Positions 28,976-39,500 of a stretch of 64,000 nt of DNA are shown here, one piece after another; position 1 is the stretch's first letter; every line of letters begins with the position of its first letter. The notes beneath the pieces were generated by a model. That model saw nothing but the letters and a program-made list of their open reading frames with translations, made no database searches and had not been told where the DNA came from. Location of the stretch: contig BLSF01000005.1 of NCBI GenBank assembly GCA_012862575.1, positions 248,001 through 312,000 on the forward strand, given 5' to 3'. The stretch is from Parietichytrium sp. I65-24A (lineage: Eukaryota; Sar; Bigyra; Thraustochytrida; Thraustochytriidae). The position numbers and the translations under genes were made by a program.

Positions 28976-30526
28976 ATGGCAGGGGACTTCAGGAAGCTCC
29001 AAACGCAGACGTTCTTGAAATCAACCGAGTTCGAGAGCGCAGAAGACAAGTATTGGAAGAGGTTCAAACCCGCGAACCCGAGCAAGCTGACGTTGGCGTC
29101 GCCTGTCACCGGCGTGGCGTTCTCGAGAGCGAGTGGGAATGATCTGGCCGTGACCGCAGGGACGAGGGTGTGCATCTACAATGGGCTGACTTTTGAGCTG
29201 AAGCGGTCTCTGGCCAGGTTCAAGGATGTCGCCTACGGGACTTCGTACAGGCACGATGGCAAGCTTCTTGCGTCGGGCTGCAAGAACTCCGAGGTGTACG
29301 TGTTTGAAACTGCAAAAGGGAATCTTTTGAGGCTGCTGAAGGGCCACGAGCTTGCGGTGCAGGCCACCGGGTGGGCGCCAAGCGGCAGCTTTGTGATGTC
29401 TTGTTCGGAGGATCAAACTGCTAGGTACTGGGACATTTCTAGCGAGGAGGCGCTGACCGTTTTCACGGGCCACAAGGATCAAGTTCGTAGCTGCTGCTCA
29501 TTTCCAACGGCCACTCCTCTTGGGGAGCAAGTGTGGGCCACTGGCTCGTTTGATCACACCGTTAAGCTGTGGGATGTGCGCCAGCCAGGCTCCAAGAGTG
29601 GTCTGATGAGCCTGCAACATGATGGCCCTGTGGAGGCCATCTTGGCTCAACCGGGCGAGCATCCAATGCTCCTCGCAGCCGCAGGAAATGTTGTCAAAGT
29701 TTTCGACCTTGTGAGCGGTGGAAAGGTCATCAAAGAGCTTCGCGACCACCAAAAGGTCATCACCACGTTGATGATGGATGACACTGGCAAGCGTATCCTC
29801 TCAGGTTCCTTGGACGGACTTTTGAAGGTCACTGATGCAATCACATACGAATGCACTTCGAGCATTGTTGTCGGCTCCGGACAGGGTATTCTAGGCGCAG
29901 CACTTTCTCCCAAAAACTCTATGCTGGCCATCGGATGCGTTTCGGGAGAGGTCGTCCTTCGCAAGCGCGGAGCAAAGGTAGTCGGTGGCGAAGACGAAGA
30001 GGCTGGAGTACTTGCCGCAGAGAGTAATCAGCCTTCCGCTCCCCGCGGTGGGACCAAGCGGTACTTTATGCGTGGTGGCAATGTTGGCCCATCGGCGACG
30101 GACTACAAGGTCATGAACAACAAAAGGACCAGGCTGGCAGCTTACGACGTACACTTGAAGAAATTCAACTACAAACTTGCTCTCGATGACGTACTAAACT
30201 CCAAGCAACCAACGATTGTGGTGGCACTCATGGATGAGCTGCTGCAACGCGATGGATTGAGAATTGCATTGTCCGGGCGGGACGATGCATCCCTGGAGTC
30301 GATTCTGTCTTTTCTTGTGAAATTTGTTACAAACCCTCGATTCGCGTCTACGCTCTTGGCCGTCTGCGAAACTGTGTTGGACTTGTACGGCAGAGACTTG
30401 GACCAGAGCACCATGGTGGGGGAGTTTATGTCAAAACTTCGTATTCAGTTGCGCCAAGAAGTGAGATTGCAGCAAGATCTCATGCAGGTATCTGGAGCGC
30501 TGGGCATGGTTTTGAGCTCGTCTTGA
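28976..30526 (+). CDS. UTP15: U3 snoRNP component UTP15 (WD40, small-subunit processome)
   Basis: The 516-residue protein starts MAGDFRKLQ with a KYWKRFK motif typical of the UTP15 N-terminus. A WD40 propeller (about 45-345) follows, with SGCKNSEVYVF, GHELAVQATGW, SCSEDQTARYWDI, TGSFDHTVKLWDVRQPG and SGSLDGLLKVTD. The C-terminal UTP15_C helical domain (about 390-510) has FNYKLALDDVL, VVALMDELLQRDGLRIALSG and LRQEVRLQQDLMQVSGALGM. UTP15 belongs to the UTP-A/t-UTP subcomplex, which starts pre-rRNA processing at the 5' ETS in the nucleolus. The propeller plus tail and the length (yeast 513, human 518) match well. The frame is open further upstream, but the first good ATG is at 28976. Single exon. 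Confidence 0.93.
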   Translation: MAGDFRKLQTQTFLKSTEFESAEDKYWKRFKPANPSKLTLASPVTGVAFSRASGNDLAVTAGTRVCIYNGLTFELKRSLARFKDVAYGTSYRHDGKLLASGCKNSEVYVFETAKGNLLRLLKGHELAVQATGWAPSGSFVMSCSEDQTARYWDISSEEALTVFTGHKDQVRSCCSFPTATPLGEQVWATGSFDHTVKLWDVRQPGSKSGLMSLQHDGPVEAILAQPGEHPMLLAAAGNVVKVFDLVSGGKVIKELRDHQKVITTLMMDDTGKRILSGSLDGLLKVTDAITYECTSSIVVGSGQGILGAALSPKNSMLAIGCVSGEVVLRKRGAKVVGGEDEEAGVLAAESNQPSAPRGGTKRYFMRGGNVGPSATDYKVMNNKRTRLAAYDVHLKKFNYKLALDDVLNSKQPTIVVALMDELLQRDGLRIALSGRDDASLESILSFLVKFVTNPRFASTLLAVCETVLDLYGRDLDQSTMVGEFMSKLRIQLRQEVRLQQDLMQVSGALGMVLSSS

Positions 30527-31082
30527 TCACAAACACTCCACCCAAGGCGATACAAGCTGATATGCCAAATTGCCTGTTTGCAGTGGCGCTTGACGGAGGC
30601 CAACCGATTTTTTTTGGTATCACGAAGGAAGGATAGTAATAATCTCATGGGAAGGCGCATTTTTAGTCATGTGCAAAATTCGTGGAGACGTGGTGAGCAG
30701 TAAGGACCGTGCTAGCGGCTTTCACTTGGAAGCATGCGTCTTCTCTTGCGATTTGTTTTTGTGCTACAGGCAAACATGATGCTTTATTCTGTTCCCTGAC
30801 CTGAAGGATCTTCAACCCTCTAGTAGATAGATGTGAGATCCTGTCTGTATAAAAAGCTCTTGGATATCTTCCCCATATCTCTCACCTCTTTTTTTCTTCT
30901 CCACCATCCAAGGAATTTCCTAAGTTCTGAACAATGGGCAAACGTCAAATTTCTTTATTGATCATAGGAATAAATACACAGTTTCTGGTTTGAGTTGGGG
31001 TACCAACACAAGTCTTCGTTTTAAAAAACACTTAAAATCAACATGCCTGGTATGGTATATACCTGAGCGGAGCATGTGAGTT
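30527..31082. other. Convergent 3' spacer
   Basis: About 560 bp lie between the UTP15 stop and the stop of the TTL-like gene. The sequence is AT-rich, with a TATAAAAAGC at about 30848 and a T/C-rich tract near 30890, and is taken as 3' UTRs. No gene is seen. Confidence 0.45.
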
Positions 31083-34000
31083 CTACTTGTACTTGTTGAC
31101 CAGGTACTCTATCAGCTGCATTTCTTTGCCTCGAAATTGATCGAGAATGCTATCAATGTCATTCACTTTCTGAGGATCGTTTTGCAGGAAAATTTCTCGA
31201 AGTCTGTCTCTATAGTCACTTGTGGTCAGACCATGCGCATCCCTTTGGGCGACCAACATGTCTGGGCCGCGGCGAGCTTGGTAATTTTGCGAAGCAAAAC
31301 CACTTCGCTCGTTAATTGTTTGTTCGATTGACTCGTATTGGAGCTCCGTTCGTCGAATGAAGCGTTCTTCGTTGCCTTTATATCTCTCCAGTAACGAGTC
31401 TACCTTTGCAATTTTTTTCGGATCGTGTTGTTGGAAAATCGCAATGAGCTTCTGGCGATAAAACTCATGGCGAGCATTGTCGGAGGAGTGGTGGACCTGA
31501 AGTCCATTTTGAAGGCCGATTTGGTTTCGGCTTGCAGAACCATCAAACTGAGCCCCTGCGACTTGTGGACTTCCCTCGAGTATACCCGATACCATGCCAT
31601 CATGTTTTCCTTGTGACCCAATGTCGGTTTTGATCCAGCACTGGTAAGTCTCTGCGACATACGTGAATCCTCGACACGATGGATTGATTGCGCATGAAGA
31701 GCAACATGCATGGTAAGTTGAGGTACGCAAAGGTTCAATATCATGCCCAACGATTTCCACTGCCTCGAAGATCGAAAATTTCTTTCCTGCACAAACATCA
31801 GGCTTTGCGTGCACCTGCACGTGTCTCGGCTCTCGCGCTTGTTGCGATTCAGACTGAGAGAAAAATGCGTCAAACTGCGTCGATGAGGTCATAGAGCTTG
31901 CACTGCCCATGCCGCCATCAAATTGCTTTCCCACCGGCTGTGGTGGGCTGTCGGATTTCGAGCCCTTAAACGAAGATTCAAGTGGAGGCGGCTCAGTTTC
32001 GTGTGCGCCGCCGCTGCTAAAGTGGTCGTGAGGCAGGCCGCCGTGTTCCTCTGCGCCGCATTGATCGCAAGTAGTCGCCTTTGCGCCATTTTGATATCCG
32101 CATGTCGGGCAGCGCCAAGGGCCGAGAGATTCTTTGCGTGTCATGCCAAGGTCGGCGTCCGACAGCCACAAGGGCCGCCCGTCCATCGGTAAAAGCGACT
32201 GAACGGCTCGCTTGCTAAAAGTCTGCCGATCTCGAAAGCCCTGATAAACAGAGCGTTTGCACACCACTTCTTCCACATTGCCGTGAGTGGAGGAAGTTTC
32301 GTCAAAAAGGTTTTCAAAAGTCCCCAAGTCGACACCTTCAAGCCAGTTGCTCCGTCCCTTATGGCTACCAAGCTTGTGTGCCGCAAACAGCTCTTCGGCA
32401 ATCTTGACGGATTGAGTCCCGAGCGCATCGATAGAAGCTCGTTTGCACCGGGACGAGTATTCAGGTCCCCCAATTTGCACCTGGCAGTTGGGCGAGACGT
32501 CTAAAAGCCAGACGTTCCAGTTGCTATCAAGCATAAAGTCAAAGCAGATGTGCTGCATAGCCCAGAAATTCTGCTCATGTTTGTGTTCGCGCCGCAGCGC
32601 GTGGAGCGCAAACGCCATGATGCGCTTCATGTATGGCTTCAAGATTAGGTCAGTAAAATGCGCCATCTCTCCGCTCGGGTAGACAGACCCGAGGTACGTT
32701 TGCAAGTCGTCCATGCAAGCAAAAGCTTCGGACAGCCTCGAAGAGAATTGCGGATGGTCGCTCTGGCGACTTGTGACATTGGCAAAAAAGTTGAGATCGT
32801 CTTGTCCCGATTTTCGGCGAGAACGTGATTTCTTTGGGGAAAACCTGTCCAAGCTCCTGAGAATGACGCCATCGTGATACAGCGCGATGAGAGGGTCAGA
32901 GCTTGGGACAAAAGCCCAAGAGCGAATGACGAAGCGCTTGCCCTCCCAGAGCAGCGCATTTGTCTTGAATGGTTGCACAAGGAGGCCCTCCATGTCGTGG
33001 CCTCGCTTTCGCACGGACTGTATAGTCTTGATGGGCGAGTCCGTCACGAGAGGCAAGGACGATGATCCGAATCCCAGGCCAAGCGCTGCAAGCTCTGAGA
33101 TAGGTTTCTGGTGCTTGACAATATACATAGAGGTCGGTCCTTCAAGGACCTCGTCATCGTGCAATTGCTGCTCCAGTTTCTGAAGGTCTGTTGAGGGGTT
33201 TACCACAAATGAGGGAATCACAAAGTCGCTCGCCAGCAGGCAGTCGGAGAAGCGGTGCAACTTGACGTCGAACCAGCCCAGTCTCTGCAGGAGAACGTCC
33301 TTTCTATCCAGATGGCCCACCCACTGGCTGTCGCCGTGGCAGAAGGCAACGATTGACCCGAGGTCCGCGATGGAGTTGAGTATCGGCGTGAAGGAGGCGC
33401 TCTCGCACTCTAGCTGTGGCGCAACTACCCACATTAGCCCACTCGAGGTAGCCATACCCTGGCCCGGAAACGGGGCGCGGTACCCTAGCTGTGAGAGGGC
33501 CGTGTCCAGGACGTGCGCCTTTCTCCATACACTCTCGCTCTTGGATCGCCGCGAGACGTGCTTCCTGCCGGGTGTTCCCGCTGTGCCCGTGTCAGAGTCC
33601 TCTACCATAGCGAAGCTCCTGGACCCGCGCCACTCGTTGACCAACTTTGTGACTTGGTCGTGCGCGGACTTTCTCGCCGCCTGGCGCTGCCGTTTCTTGG
33701 CCTCCTCGTTCTTTTCTTGCCCACTCTTCTTCCCGCGCAACATTCCGGTGGCACTACTTAGCCATCCGCTCGGCTCCTCGTTCGCGTCGTTCTCCGTGTT
33801 CCCGGCGAATCCCGTATCGTCTCTTTTCCATACACCGTCACCATCATCGCCACCGCCACTGTCGTCGTCATCAACATCCCCAGCAAAGCGGCTCCCTCTA
33901 TTGCCGACGGCGTCGGCGCCAAAGACGCCATCAAACTCTGCTTTCCAGTCGCGCCTCTCCTGCGCCTGCGCCTCCGCCAGCGCCTGCACCGCCTCCTCTC

Positions 34001-34454
34001 GCGCTCTCTGCGCCCACCTACCCACGTCCTCTCCCGCCGTCCCAATGCTCCCAATGCTCCCAATGTTCCCTCTGTTCCCACTGTTCCCGGCCAGCCCAGT
34101 GGCCCCGACGGTCCCCGGTCCGGCCATAGAGAACGGCGCTGCGAGGACAGCAAAGATGGCGCGAGGCACGGCCAGGATGGCGTGGACGACGGCGTAGACG
34201 GCGTGTACGAGTGCGTAGGCGACGGCCAGGGACACGAGGAGCGCGGCCGCGGCCACGGCGATCCTGGCGCGGCGCGAGCGCAGCAGGCCGGCGCGGCGCG
34301 ACCTCCGCAAAGCGCGCAGCAGCTGCGGGCGCCATTGCCGCTCCCAGCGCAAGGCAAGGTGGGCGGACCACACCTTGGCGCGGCGCGCGGCCGTCGCGCG
34401 CGCCAGCGACAGACGCGAACGGAATTCCGCGAGAACGTTCCTCGCCGCGAGCAT
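31083..34454 (-). CDS. Membrane TTL-like ligase with RanBP2-type zinc finger, PAN/Apple domain and C-terminal repeats
   Basis: This 1123-residue multidomain protein has a strongly basic N-terminus and one long hydrophobic region (about 65-109). A glycine-rich tract follows (about 113-141, GNSGNRGNIGSIGSIG) and an acidic linker. A tubulin-tyrosine-ligase-like domain occupies about 300-720: MYIVKHQKP, GLLVQPFKTNALLWEGKRFV, IRSWAFVPSSDPLIALYHDG and FDFMLDSNWNVWLLDVSPN. A RanBP2-type finger lies near 775-800 (PWRCPTCGYQNGAKATTCDQ). A PAN/Apple domain sits near 890-950, with paired cysteines in HACCSSCAINPSCRGF. Two C-terminal repeats at about 998-1025 and 1088-1123 share IFxQxDPxKxxxxDSxLxxxxG. 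TTLs add amino acids to tubulin tails. Here VKHQ replaces the usual VKP and DVSPN the usual EVN, so activity is uncertain. The frame is open to a TTG at 34574; the ATG at 34454 is used. Confidence 0.82.
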   Translation of the reverse strand: MLAARNVLAEFRSRLSLARATAARRAKVWSAHLALRWERQWRPQLLRALRRSRRAGLLRSRRARIAVAAAALLVSLAVAYALVHAVYAVVHAILAVPRAIFAVLAAPFSMAGPGTVGATGLAGNSGNRGNIGSIGSIGTAGEDVGRWAQRAREEAVQALAEAQAQERRDWKAEFDGVFGADAVGNRGSRFAGDVDDDDSGGGDDGDGVWKRDDTGFAGNTENDANEEPSGWLSSATGMLRGKKSGQEKNEEAKKRQRQAARKSAHDQVTKLVNEWRGSRSFAMVEDSDTGTAGTPGRKHVSRRSKSESVWRKAHVLDTALSQLGYRAPFPGQGMATSSGLMWVVAPQLECESASFTPILNSIADLGSIVAFCHGDSQWVGHLDRKDVLLQRLGWFDVKLHRFSDCLLASDFVIPSFVVNPSTDLQKLEQQLHDDEVLEGPTSMYIVKHQKPISELAALGLGFGSSSLPLVTDSPIKTIQSVRKRGHDMEGLLVQPFKTNALLWEGKRFVIRSWAFVPSSDPLIALYHDGVILRSLDRFSPKKSRSRRKSGQDDLNFFANVTSRQSDHPQFSSRLSEAFACMDDLQTYLGSVYPSGEMAHFTDLILKPYMKRIMAFALHALRREHKHEQNFWAMQHICFDFMLDSNWNVWLLDVSPNCQVQIGGPEYSSRCKRASIDALGTQSVKIAEELFAAHKLGSHKGRSNWLEGVDLGTFENLFDETSSTHGNVEEVVCKRSVYQGFRDRQTFSKRAVQSLLPMDGRPLWLSDADLGMTRKESLGPWRCPTCGYQNGAKATTCDQCGAEEHGGLPHDHFSSGGAHETEPPPLESSFKGSKSDSPPQPVGKQFDGGMGSASSMTSSTQFDAFFSQSESQQAREPRHVQVHAKPDVCAGKKFSIFEAVEIVGHDIEPLRTSTYHACCSSCAINPSCRGFTYVAETYQCWIKTDIGSQGKHDGMVSGILEGSPQVAGAQFDGSASRNQIGLQNGLQVHHSSDNARHEFYRQKLIAIFQQHDPKKIAKVDSLLERYKGNEERFIRRTELQYESIEQTINERSGFASQNYQARRGPDMLVAQRDAHGLTTSDYRDRLREIFLQNDPQKVNDIDSILDQFRGKEMQLIEYLVNKYK

Positions 34455-34918
34455 GCTCTCTCCTGTCCGCGCTCTAGCCCAGAGACGCGACAAAAACTCC
34501 TCCTTAGGCGCCTTCCTTCCACGGCAGCGAGATGATGTGAGATGATGTGTTAGGAATTTAGTTGGGTTCCGCAAGGTGCGCGTTCGCGGTCGGATCTTTG
34601 CGCGCGCCCCTGCGCGTGGGTTAGTTGGGAGTAGTAGTTTGGGTCCGCGGTGGGGAGTCCGCGGCGGTAGGTGCGCGGTAGGTGTTGTAGTAGGACGGGA
34701 AGGAAGCCGGTTCTTGGGCGAGAAGCCGGTTCTTCTCCCAAGAACCAGGATCGGAGGGAACGAAGGAGCCTTCTATTGTTCCTTGAATTTCTTTCGAAGT
34801 TTGGTTTTGTGTTCTTGTGAACAAGGTCTCACTGTCGTTGTTCATCATCATCATCGCCATCATCATCATGATCATCATGTCAGGCGTAGTTGGCACACCA
34901 CCCACATCTTGTATTCTT

Positions 34919-34962
34919 ATTGATTGATTGATCGATGATTGATTGATTGATTGATTGATTGT
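34919..34962. repeat. (ATTG)n tetranucleotide array
   Basis: About ten ATTGATTG units with one GATCGATG interruption, ending in TTGTGAAG. The same tetranucleotide (or its complement TCAA) forms arrays in several other spacers of the window. Confidence 0.95.
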
Positions 34963-35110
34963 GAAGAAGTTCTTTGAACTGAACACAGGCATTGTATGTC
35001 ATTGTCAAGCCAACCAACACTCATGACAAAGCCTGACGTCATCGCAAACTTTGTGGGGTGGGCACGGCAGGCAATGACGACAGCGATTCACGGCAGAAGT
35101 TTCACACTTG

Positions 35111-35141
<31 letters not shown>

Positions 35142-35145
35142 GCAG
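35111..35145. repeat. (AAC)n microsatellite
   Basis: About eleven AAC triplets followed by AGCAGC, in a non-coding spacer. Confidence 0.95.
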
Positions 35146-36582
35146 CGAGAGGAAAAGAGAGAGAGACCGTGGGCTGGTAAGAGTGGCCATCGCCAGCAGG
35201 TATGGTCAAGCAGGTGACACAAACTTTAAACAGAGGGAAAGCATCTGAGTTATCTGAGTTATCTGCGAAAGAACGAAATCTCAACCGGCAATGGAAGTGT
35301 GTATCATATCATCACGTTCCGAGCAGCACCGCCGCAGCTCGACACGCAACGGCGCAACAGGTTACAGTGAGCAGTACTACTCGGCTCACTCCGAGCCGAT
35401 TCGAGACCTGTTGATCACCGGAGTCGAGCTGTGTCGAGCTGGCAGAGCAATCAAGTCTCAAGACAAGTCTCCAGAGAGAAAGACGGCCTTTGACTCTCTG
35501 ACTCGGCCGAAATCCGTCGCTCCAGGTCGCGCGATCCTTTGTTTGCCACGCATGCGAGCACTGCGCGGCGGAGTGATGCTGATAACGCCGAAACCAGAGC
35601 ACAAATAAATTCGCCCAGCGCATGATCTCATTCAGTATCTATCCAGCTGGAATGCCGCACCAAACATCACCAAACACAGAACGCTCAATACTGACGGAGT
35701 AACTCGCCAGAGCATAGCACCCGTACACAGAGGACAGAGGATGACAGAGGAGGAGCTGGCACGACTGACCTTGGATGTACAAAGCAGAATATAGAAAGAA
35801 ACGCTGTGCACACCTATCCTACCCATCCTTTCTTTCACTTCTTCATTCCTGCCTTCCTTTGCGGCCATAGGCGCTTGGGATAGCAGAGCATATCACCACG
35901 CGGTGCACTACTTGACGGAGGTGGAGTATGGTGGAGTGGAGTCGCGGTAGTCCAAGCACCAGCTCGCGGTCGAACTCTAGCTAGTACACGAGGATCCTGG
36001 GTACCTGCTGCGGTAGACGCGTCTACTCTCCGCTCTGGTGCATGTAAAGTCTTGCACTCGACATCACTCGACAGCCAAGACATGGCAAGACATGATGGCA
36101 AAACTGGCTTAGGAGGGTGGAAAGAGAGAGAGAGTACCAGGTAGAGATGAGTAGAGAGGGAGAGCGCACAGCGAAAAACTTGAAGTTACTCACTGTGAGT
36201 ACAGTCGGCCATTCAATGTCGTACTAGTGCGGTGGTGTACTGGTTGGTAAAAAGTCGAGAGCGAAGAAGGGGGAAGAGAGAAGAGAAAGCTGCGCTGGAA
36301 AGAGATTGTTTGTTCGAAGGAGAGGGACCAGTCGGTTGAGTCTACTGTATGTACAACAAAACACACACACGCACACACTGCACGATTGCGGCAGGACTGC
36401 GTCTGCTACGCGTGCTCGAGGTGCGGGCAGGTTACTGGAGGTGAGTGTGGAGGCCGTACAAAAAGCACGGGGCGAAAGAGAACAAGTTGCGGGAGGAAAA
36501 GCTGTCCTGGTAGTGAGTAAGAAACTCCCCAGCGCAGAGGCCAGGTCCCCGTGAAGGCTGCCCGCCTGATAGGTGCGCGCCG

Positions 36583-39500
36583 ATGCAGACGTCGAGGATG
36601 GCCCTGGAGGGCATTGCGGCCCGGTTCACAAAGAAGATTGGCGCGCAAGCCGAGTCGGCGGCGAAGAGTTTGGTGGAACAGGTGAGCAAAGGAGACGTAG
36701 AAGGTGTGTCGAATACTTTGGTGAACAAGACGCTGGAGGACGAGGACGGGGAGCTGGTGCTGTATTGCGCATGTCTCGCGGGCAAGCTGGGACTCGCCGA
36801 GATCTTAAAGCTACTCGTGACGGATGACAGACTCAGGAGCAAGTTGTGGACGAAACGCAAGCTGAGAGTAAAGGTAGGAAATGTCGATCTCGCAGAGCGG
36901 GGTATCACTAAGACGGTTACCTTCGCGCAAGAGATCCTACTTGCAATCTGCAAAGGCGGCTCGGTTCAAGCCGCCGAAACATTCTTCAGTACCCTATCAA
37001 AACAAGAAATAGGCAAGCTCATCAAAAAGTGCGGCCGAGCGCGAACCGACACAGATTGGAGCGAGAGTCTAAGCACCAAAACACGGTCCAACAAAGACAC
37101 TTTACGATCTAGGGGCACGGGGACCATGAAGGAAGTTTTATCAGAGCCACAAGATGGGAACGCTGGGGAGGAGACTGAGGGTGTGGATGCGGATGTGGAT
37201 GCGGATGCGGTCGACAAACGAGCATCCAAACGCCAGGTCCCGAGCGGCGCGCCCCTCGGCCAGGAGGAGTACATCATCGACGATGACGACGAAACCACCA
37301 TCGGTCTTCACTCCGGGTTAGTTGGGCAAATTTTCGAGTCGATCGCGCAACGGAGCTCCGAACAGCGATCAATATTCGAGATCACGGCCGCAGATGGGCA
37401 GTTTGCTTTGATGCAATATCTGGTTGACATCGTTGGATTTGATATCGGCTTTCATGCGCAGGAAACACTAGACGCAGCCACAGAATTTGGAGAACTGGAC
37501 ATGGTGGAATACCTTCTCTCGAAAGAAGAGGTGGTCGCCTCTGCCTCTTTGTCCATCACCAAAGTTTTGCGGAGCGGGAGTAAGGATATTGTTGGGTTGT
37601 GGATTGAGAAAACGGATATGAAGCCTTTGGACCAGGAGATACACAGACGCCTGGTATGTGACAACTGCCGCCAGTCCCCAATCACCGGGCCGCGGTACAA
37701 GAGCATTGCGGAGTCCAAGAACCACTATTCGATGTTCGACATGTGCAACAATTGCGCCGCCAATCAGGAGTGGAGCTCCCTGCCGGTAGACATTAGCAAG
37801 AACCCGATGCTGAAGATCTCTAACGCTTCAGTCTTCGACAGCTTGGAGATGTGCATAGAGTGGTTCAGTAACAACGCCAGGATCAAGGGAACAAAAGGCA
37901 AAGTTGAAGAATATGTTGAAGACGACTTCCCAGACGTTTATCACGCGGCCAATAGCCGCCACAGAGGAACGCAAAACCGAAAGCCCGTGAAAAAAACGCG
38001 ACACCATAGTGTTGTATCGCTTCGACAAGGGGAAGAAACGCGCCCGTCAAAGCGTTCATTGTTCCAAAAGCTGTTTTGCCTCGGAAGCAAAGCACCTCAA
38101 CCGCCCCTTCACGTCATGGACCGACGCGGCACAGAGGACACAGAGTTGGACACTGAGACGCCTAGTCGTCTCGCTCTGCGCGGCGCTCCATTCTCCCCTT
38201 ACCAGGCGTTTGCCATGGTTTTTGATGCCGCAATCAGCTCTGGCGCAATCTCTGCACATTTCCCGCCCAACCCTGAGGTTGACCTCAAGCAAGTGGCTCT
38301 TGTACTGCTATTCCGCAGCCTCTGGAAGCCTACGGCCCTTCTGCGCATCTTGCGTGCCACGCGAGTGACGCCAACGGTGCTCATGCAGCCCTTGTTCTTG
38401 TGGGCCTGCAAAGAGGAGCGGGACATCGGGTTGCCATTGCTCCAGCGATCCTCCGACCTCCTTGGCCTTTCGAAAGATCAGGCCAAAAAGGTTGCAAAAG
38501 AGGCCCACAACCTTGCACTCTTCAATTTCGTGTGCAACGCCTTTCAGATCGAGAATCCAACGAAGCAGTTTGATCTCCTGTTTGATGAGGGCAAAGACCT
38601 TGACGCTGTCATTAGGTTGTTAGACGAGGGAAAGGTCGAGATTCAAACCGCATCGCAGCGGTCAGTCGTCAAAGACATTCGAGCCGGTATATCTTCTTAT
38701 CTCGGAGATGCCATCTACGGTGGTTTTGTCGATGTGGCCAAAGCACTCCTAAAGTATCCCGGTGTTCAACCTTGGGACCCCAACAATGATGCACTGTGGT
38801 CCGCTTGCAAGGCCGGTAGCGTGGAGTTTGTAAAAATGTTTCTTGAGAACGATGGGTGGATCAAAGTCCGGCTGGACTGCCTTCACGAAGCAACATGCAA
38901 TAAGTGTGGGGAGCTTATCGAAGGGGTTCGATACAAGTGCACGTCTTGCTTTGACTTTGACTTATGCTTCCAATGCCTCAGGCGCGGAGCCGCCCAGGGA
39001 CACAACGAGGAGCATGCAGAAAACTCGTTGGTGGCGATCAGGGACACGATTTTTTGGGATGGTCCGCGGCTTGCGATCAACAATGGCCACATCGAGGTGG
39101 TGCGCATGCTCCTAGAGGATGAGCGGTTTTTCATTTTCCCAATTTATTTCGTGTGGGCCGTGAAGAGCTTAGAGATGACCCAACTGCTCCTCGAGGTTTC
39201 GCCTTCTAGTGTTGTTGGGTTTGATAGCGATCTTATTGTTTCCAAGGCGGTGTCGAATCCAGAAGTCCTGCAAGTGTTGCTCGGGGACTCGCGCTTTACT
39301 CCCTCTGACCGCGTGCTCTTGACCGCAATTCTGAATGGTTCTCGGGAGTCTGTGCGCATCTTGCTGGAGACGGGATATCACTACAAGCAGGAGACGTTTG
39401 AGACGGCCATGCCGTACCTCTTCCTGCAGGATATTGCCATCCTTGAGCTCGTGTTGGAAAAGCTGGATGAGACCTGGATCGACCTGATGCGCCTCATGGT

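Larger units (their letters stand above)
34455..36582. other. 2.1-kb repeat-rich divergent spacer
   Basis: This spacer lies between the TTL-like gene (minus) and the ankyrin-ZZ gene (plus). It contains (CAT)n at 34842-34879, an (ATTG)n array, (AAC)n and GA-rich tracts near 36120-36300. Many frames of 60-170 codons cross it, but they are repeat translations (poly-Met, poly-Gln, NQSINQS) and are not called. CACTGTGAG at about 36191 is a truncated form of the recurrent spacer 9-mer. Confidence 0.45.

Noticed and set aside
34621-34992. 123-codon minus-strand frame
   Set aside because: It is made of microsatellite translation (poly-Met from CAT repeats, NQSI repeats from ATTG repeats).
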